A stretch of DNA of 64,000 nt from Rhodotorula mucilaginosa (taxonomy: Eukaryota > Basidiomycota > Microbotryomycetes > Sporidiobolales > Sporidiobolaceae), in NCBI GenBank assembly GCA_034406715.1, contig CP137868.1, forward strand, positions 310,001-374,000, given 5' to 3'. The position numbers were made by a program, and so were the translations under genes. Shown here one piece after another: positions 59,465 through 64,000 of the stretch (positions are counted from its first letter, which is position 1; each line of letters opens with the position of its first letter). Below the pieces are notes generated by a model, which saw nothing but the letters and a program-made list of their open reading frames with translations, made no database searches and was not told the DNA's origin.

Positions 59465-60018
59465 ATGCTATCTACAAGTTCTCTACGAGCGTCACTGCGC
59501 GTTGCTTCTGCTGTGCACCCGAGACTACTGCAGTCGCGGCTCTTGACGGCTTCATCGCGTTCTCCCGAGGCGAAGACGTCGACAGACGGACAGGCAGTGA
59601 CTCAGGCACCCAGAAACGTACCGGCGAATGAACGGTCCTCATCTGATCAGGTATGCCCCTTGTTTGGACCGTGTAGGCTCAAAGTCCACTCCTCGCTGAG
59701 CCCCACCCGCCGAACAGGACGCCTCGTCCGGAGACAGCCCATCTGCACCGAAACCGCCTCGCAAGCTCCGTTCTCCGACAGATCCGGCGTCAGATTATCA
59801 GCGCAAACTCGAAGAGCGGTTCGGTGGCGGAGAGTCGGCCGCGCTCGGAACGTTGGTGGATGGGAAACCGGAGGGACTGGCAGCGAATGGTGCGCTTTCG
59901 ACGGCTTTACTAAGGCGTCGTTTGCGCTCCGTTTCCGTCCGTTCACGATCGCTCGCTTTCGGACTGATCGCACGTCTCCCTCGCCGCAGTCAAACGAAAC
60001 ATGTTCCGTCTCATCTGA
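59465..60018 (+). CDS. Small predicted mitochondrial protein, unrecognised
   Basis: Exons 59465-59650, 59718-59889 and 59990-60018; 128 residues, phases agree. The first 35 residues (MLSTSSLRASLRVASAVH, LLQSRLLTASSR) have the Ser/Arg/Leu composition of a mitochondrial targeting peptide. The C-terminal third looks conserved (SDYQRKLEERFGGGESAALG, GLAANVKRNMFRLI). The donors GTATGC and GTGCGC and the acceptors AACAG and CGCAG are ordinary. I do not recognise the family, and no catalytic motif is visible. The short last exon (NMFRLI) lowers certainty. Confidence 0.55.
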
Positions 60019-60983
60019 GGCACCCCTCTCCGCTCAACGCCGTCTTGACCGTTTCGATCGTGGTCAGTTGCCGCGTCCAGTTCGCCTGACTGCACATGCA
60101 AGCGCTAACAACATTCATGTGTACAGATTCTGCTCCTCTTTCCCCTAGTACAGAACCGTATCTTCCCCTGTTGTGACTGCCGCGCCACCGCGGACTCTTG
60201 TCAACCCTCGCAAATCGCAATTTCTCGTCTCCTCTCTTTCGCCACGAGCTCTTTACTGAGAGACAGCTGCCTGTTTGTAAACAATGAGAGAGGACTCGCC
60301 TACCGAGAACGCCGGCGGCAAGCTTGTCTGCGACGAGCGGCAGCGCTGCCCGCCGCCCTGGCACCGCTCTACAGCGCTTCCAACCGACTTTGAGAGCACG
60401 CAGATGCGGAATGCGCAGGCAGTCTCAGCTTTCTTCCCTGCGAAGACTTTAAGGCCGCTTCGAGTACGTGTCGAGTTTTTCCGTCCCGGACCCGATTTTT
60501 GGCCTGCGGAGGTCGAAAAACCGCGAAAAAGTCCCCGAAACAGCTCTGCCGAGCTATGCTACACGCTATGCTACACACTGCAGCATGGCTGTAGTAGCTG
60601 TGGGTGTGCTGGGGGGAAGAATGCCCGCTAAGAACCGTCGCTGACTTGGAAACACTCGATCCCGCAGCTTCTTCTGGCCTTTCAAGCTCAGCAACGCTCG
60701 TGGGGGCTATAGGGAGCTTCCCAGGTATTTTCGGCTTTGCAGTCCTCTGTCTCTCTCTGTCTGACACCATCTGACGACCATGGGACAACCATGGGAGTGC
60801 AGATACAGGTACGACAAGGGAAAAGAAAAGAGACGAACACAGTCGCGGGTTCGAGTTGGGCAGAGCAATGCAGTAAAGATTGCACGACCAACTGCCACTT
60901 CGACCAGTGAGTATGCCACGACGACCGAGAGGGCAGGGCAGGGCGCCGAAAGAGCGTCGCAGAAATTAGAGCAGCAACGACGC
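60019..60983. other. Spacer with a third RPL7 fragment, before the RPL8 3' end
   Basis: Holds the broken RPL7 fragment (60468-60712) on the plus strand and the RPL8 3' flank on the minus strand. Otherwise nothing seen. Confidence 0.5.
60468..60712 (+). pseudogene. Third, diverged fragment of RPL7 (intron 5 and start of exon 6)
   Basis: This matches RPL7 intron 5 from its donor side (GTGTCGAGTTTTTCCGTCCC against GTTCGTCTCGAATTTTCTTTCC) through GGTCGAAAAACCGCGAAAAA and the CTATGCTACAC stem, to the exon 6 acceptor and its first codons ([14 protein letters not shown]). Matching then stops. It is clearly more diverged than copies 1 and 2, with an extra CTATGCTACA duplication. It is a relic of a third RPL7 unit or a dispersed piece carried by rearrangement; it cannot encode uL30. 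Confidence 0.85.
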
Positions 60984-61127
60984 TTAGACGGTGTGCGAGA
61001 CGGTCGACTTGTCCTTGCCGAGAGCCTTAGCGCGGGCCTCGAGCTTGGAAATGCTCTTCTTGCCGCGCATTCCGCCGCCCCTGTATAGGTCCTCCGAATA
61101 GTAAGTCTACGGAGTTCTTGCCGCGAG
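60785..61127 (-). repeat. RPL8 3'-end arm of the inverted repeat
   Basis: The functional arm; the other arm is 51585-51930 on the plus strand. The arms lie about 8.9 kb apart and enclose the RPL7 tandem array. Confidence 0.8.
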
Positions 61128-62490
61128 TCCCGAAAAAAAAAAATCCAAAGGTTTCCCCAACTCACCAGTGACGGTTAGCCTCGGCGTATTTGTCGGTGTA
61201 GTTAGCCTTGATGGCCGAGACGAGCTTGGCGAGCTCGGCCTTGTCCTCGGCGCGGACTTCGCCAAAGGCGAGGACCGACGAGGTCTTGCGGCCGACGACG
61301 GCACCGAGGCGGGCCTTGCCCTTGACGATGGTGTAGGGGACGCCCATCTTGCGGCAGAGAGCCGGGAGGAAGACGACGAGCTCGATCGGGTCGACGTCGT
61401 CGGCGATCACGACGAGGTTCGCCTTCTTGGCCTCGACGAGCGAGATGACGTGGTTGAGACCCGACTTGATGAAGTACGGCTTCTTGGACTCGTCAAGCTC
61501 CTTCTTGCCGGCGGCGAGGTCGGCAGCGCGCTGCTCGAGGCGGGCCTTCTTCTCCTGCTTGGTCTCGCCCTTGTATTTCTGGGCGAGCCTGAAGAAGGCG
61601 GTCGCCGTGTTGCGGTCGAGGACGTTGCTGAACTGGGCGATCGCAGGCGGGGTCTTCAAGCGCTGGTGGAGGATGACCTTCTGGCGCTGGAGACGGACGT
61701 ATTCCGGCCACTTGACAAAGCGGGTGAGGTCGGTCTGGTGGCGGACCGACTGGCCTGCAGGCGAGAGGCGCAAGGCGCAAGGTGGTCAGCTCCCCACTCT
61801 CCAGTTCCCGACACCTCGACTCGACGCACCGATGCCGAACGACTTGGGGCGAGCCTCGAAGAGCGGGTTCGAGGTCTTCTTGCCGGCCTTGGACGCGCCG
61901 GGAGCCTTGGCAACCTTCTTCTGGGGGGCCTGCAGGAGAGAGAGGGCGAGGTCAGCGGATCGCCCGACAACGGCGACGGTGAGGGATGGCTCACCTGTAG
62001 ATTGCGATAGAGCAAGCCAAGGAATAGGGTAGAGAGAGGGAGGGGAAGCAGGTCATTAAGATTCGCTGTTTCCAACGAAGAGCTCTAAGCGAGGTCCTCC
62101 CCCTCGCGGGGGAGGAAACCTCCTGCTTTCTCGACTACGCCGCGTCTACCGTAGAGTAGGGGCGCGTGTAGTCGAGAGTAGCGGATGTACCCCATCACTC
62201 TCCTTCCACCACGCTACACACACGCGCGCGCGTCCAAGAGCAGCGGAAGGTCCGCGGCGGAGTCGCGCCGATCGAGCTCGTCGACGCGCGAACTCCTCGC
62301 TCATGGATTGTGCGCGTGCATGTAGCGTGTAGAAGGAGGATCCGGGCGCAGTGCACATACGCAGGATCGGACTGTGATGCCACTGGGGCGTACTCAAGCC
62401 CAGCTCAACGAGGAGCAGGGCGAGCAGAGGCCGCGAAGGAGTAGAGAAGGGAGGCGAGAGGCCGGTTCACGAGGCGGCGAGACTAACCAT
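60984..62490 (-). CDS. RPL8: 60S ribosomal protein eL8 (L7Ae family)
   Basis: Exons on the minus strand: 62490-62488 (just the ATG), 61929-61830, 61754-61166 and 61080-60984; 262 residues. The sequence is typical eL8: [51 protein letters not shown], the L7Ae core [44 protein letters not shown]-like [18 protein letters not shown], and the C-terminal [19 protein letters not shown]. Exon 1 is the start codon followed at once by GTTAGT. Intron 1 is 558 bases and contains CTACAG|GTGAGC at 61995/61994, 65 bases before the final acceptor, a site that could act as a recursive splice point. The last exon is duplicated at 51633-51729. Confidence 0.92.
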
Positions 62491-62892
62491 CTGTTGGACA
62501 CAAGGCGAGTCAGTACACACAGTCCCTGTCAATAGCCTTCCTCCTTGCCGTACTGTGTCTGATCGGGACCGGTCGAGTGGTGCGAGCGAGGCTGAGGAGC
62601 GAAACCCGAAAACGCCGGCCGAATCGAAGCTTGGAGCGCAGGCGCGAGGAACCGCCTCAGGGGAGGCTTCTTTCACTTGATTGCGATTTGCGATTCTTAC
62701 AGCTAGCCCGTAAGGTCTACAACAGTTGCACACGTACACACAAGACAGAGAGAGAGGACAGATCGCGGGTATAGGAGGCGGAAGGAGGGGATGAGCCGCA
62801 GCGCCTTCTCCTCCATGAGAGTTCGCCCGCGTCCTTTTGGGGTGCAGAGTGGCTAATACAGGCACAGATGTTTAGCGTCACGGTCGAGTACT
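62491..62892. promoter_or_regulatory. RPL8 promoter / PIK1 downstream
   Basis: 402 bases between two minus-strand genes, holding the RPL8 promoter and PIK1 terminator. No other feature seen. Confidence 0.4.
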
Positions 62893-64000
62893 TTACAGCA
62901 CACCTTGGCTGAAGCTTTGGAAGAGGCTGAAGAGAAGGCCAGGGTCAGCGGACGGCGACCCAGAGGGCAGGCAGAGATCGGAAAAAAGCCTCCGAGGGAA
63001 CTCACTCGTAAAGTTTCGTGAAGGAGCTCTGCGCCGAGTTCAAGATGAGCTTGTCGGCATACTCGTCGAGTTGCGCCTGCGGCAACGAGAGCATGAACCG
63101 CTCGCGGAGTTGCTGCGACGTCAAGTCGCCGTTCGCAAAGCACGGCAGTTTCGAGTCTGCGCGCGGACGCGTGGATGGGTCTGAGCACTTGTCTCGGAAA
63201 CCTCAAGCGCCCCACTCTTGCGCGCAGAGTCGCGCCAAGGGGAAAGGCCCCCTGTCCGGCCGCCACGACTCACCTTTCTGCATGAGCTCGACGAGGGTGA
63301 TGATCCGCTCGGCGTGTTTCCTTGCGTCGCGGAAGCACTGCTTGAACAGCGCGCGGAACTCGGCAAACTTGGGCGAGTCGAACCCGCCGAGGATGTCGAT
63401 ATAGTCCTGCGGGAGCTTGAACGGCGCCATCTCGAACCCGATCGAGCCGGGCGAGTTGCTCAACATGAAGCCAAAGTCGATGTCTGCCTCGCGAGGTTGT
63501 CAGCATGGCGGGGAAACGGTCAACCCTGAGAAAGAGACGAGCTCACGGATGAGGTGACCCTCGCGGTCGACGAGGATGTTGCCGTTGTGTCGGTCTTTGA
63601 GCTGCAGGAGGTAGCAGATGACCGAGTACGCCGCCAAACTCTCGACAAAGGCGTCCTGCGCTTTCCGGTACCTCGCCGAGTTGATCGGGCCGTACGTCTA
63701 TTAGACCAGGTAGAGTCAGTATCGGACGCAACGACTGGGCGGGCGGGTTTCGGTACGCACCTCGACAAAGTAGTCGTAAAGAGTGTACGAGTCAAACACC
63801 TGCGTGCCGTCCTCGGCGCGTCGAGCGTACGCGTTCTTCTTGAGCGAATGGACCGACACCGAGTCGTTGATGGTCTCGATCAGGCCGCTGTTCTCGGACG
63901 TGACCATGATGCGGAAGTAGTAGACCCAGCCTGGGCAGTTTTCCTCCTTCCAGATCCGACCAAACTCGCTGATCAGTTGCACGGCGAGCTGTTCCTGTCG
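62893..64000 (-). CDS. PIK1: Phosphatidylinositol 4-kinase PIK1, C-terminal part (5' end outside window)
   Basis: Exons on the minus strand: from beyond 64000 to 63761, 63697-63547, 63483-63274, 63156-63006 and 62926-62893; phases agree. The visible 260 residues are the C-terminal lobe of the kinase: [39 protein letters not shown], the catalytic loop [14 protein letters not shown], the metal-binding [29 protein letters not shown], and the end [25 protein letters not shown] and the ending match the type III beta (Pik1) class rather than Stt4. Pik1 makes PI4P at the Golgi and is essential for secretion. The N-terminal part lies beyond the window. Confidence 0.92.

Noticed and set aside
1-64000. 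Transposons, LTR or virus-like elements, CRISPR arrays
   Set aside because: No reverse transcriptase, transposase, integrase, capsid or terminal repeat was recognised on either strand.

Overview
The window is nuclear DNA of a GC-rich, intron-rich fungus. Genes are densely packed on both strands. Nearly all introns are 55-75 bases with GTRNGT-type donors, a CTRAC/CTGAC-like branch site and a CAG or TAG end. The gene set (a fungal intersectin, a QDE-1-type RNA-dependent RNA polymerase, GC-AG introns, long low-complexity protein tails) suggests a basidiomycete. My best guess is a red-yeast relative in Pucciniomycotina/Microbotryomycetes; that is inference, not proof. All exon models were read by eye from splice signals, codon phase and protein-family matches. 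I saw no transposon, virus-like element or CRISPR array.

Layout. 1-17 kb holds three cortical actin / Cdc42 genes: a BBC1/MTI1-like SH3 protein (3' end outside the window), an MSB2-like signalling mucin, and an intersectin (EH - coiled coil - SH3 - SH3 - DH - PH) that resembles Cryptococcus Cin1 and could make a short and a long isoform. 17-31 kb holds Golgi GDPase GDA1, a small secreted Cys protein, an unrecognised 637-residue protein, a secreted DUF3237 protein, and ILV6 (acetolactate synthase regulatory subunit) flanked by two related RRM genes. 32-47 kb holds prohibitin PHB2 divergent from a HIRIP3-like histone chaperone, a NUP2/NUP50 nucleoporin, and a 2,001-residue RNA-silencing RdRP.

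47-62 kb is rich in ribosomal protein genes: eL36 and eL6 (divergent), mitochondrial uL22m, two near-identical tandem copies of uL30 (RPL7), a third broken RPL7 fragment, and eL8 (RPL8). A displaced copy of the RPL8 3' end lies in inverted orientation on the far side of the RPL7 array. The window closes with the 3' half of the phosphatidylinositol 4-kinase PIK1, which enters from beyond 64,000.

The most notable structures are the RPL7/RPL8 duplication complex, where the introns and spacer of the two RPL7 copies are almost identical but the second copy lacks a recognisable start exon; a glycine-rich RNA-binding protein gene whose reading frame may need a one-nucleotide exon or a very weak donor, and whose other exons all split tyrosine codons in phase 1; two GC-AG introns; a recursive-type AG|GT site in RPL8 intron 1; and a four-copy repeat in the NUP2-like nucleoporin.
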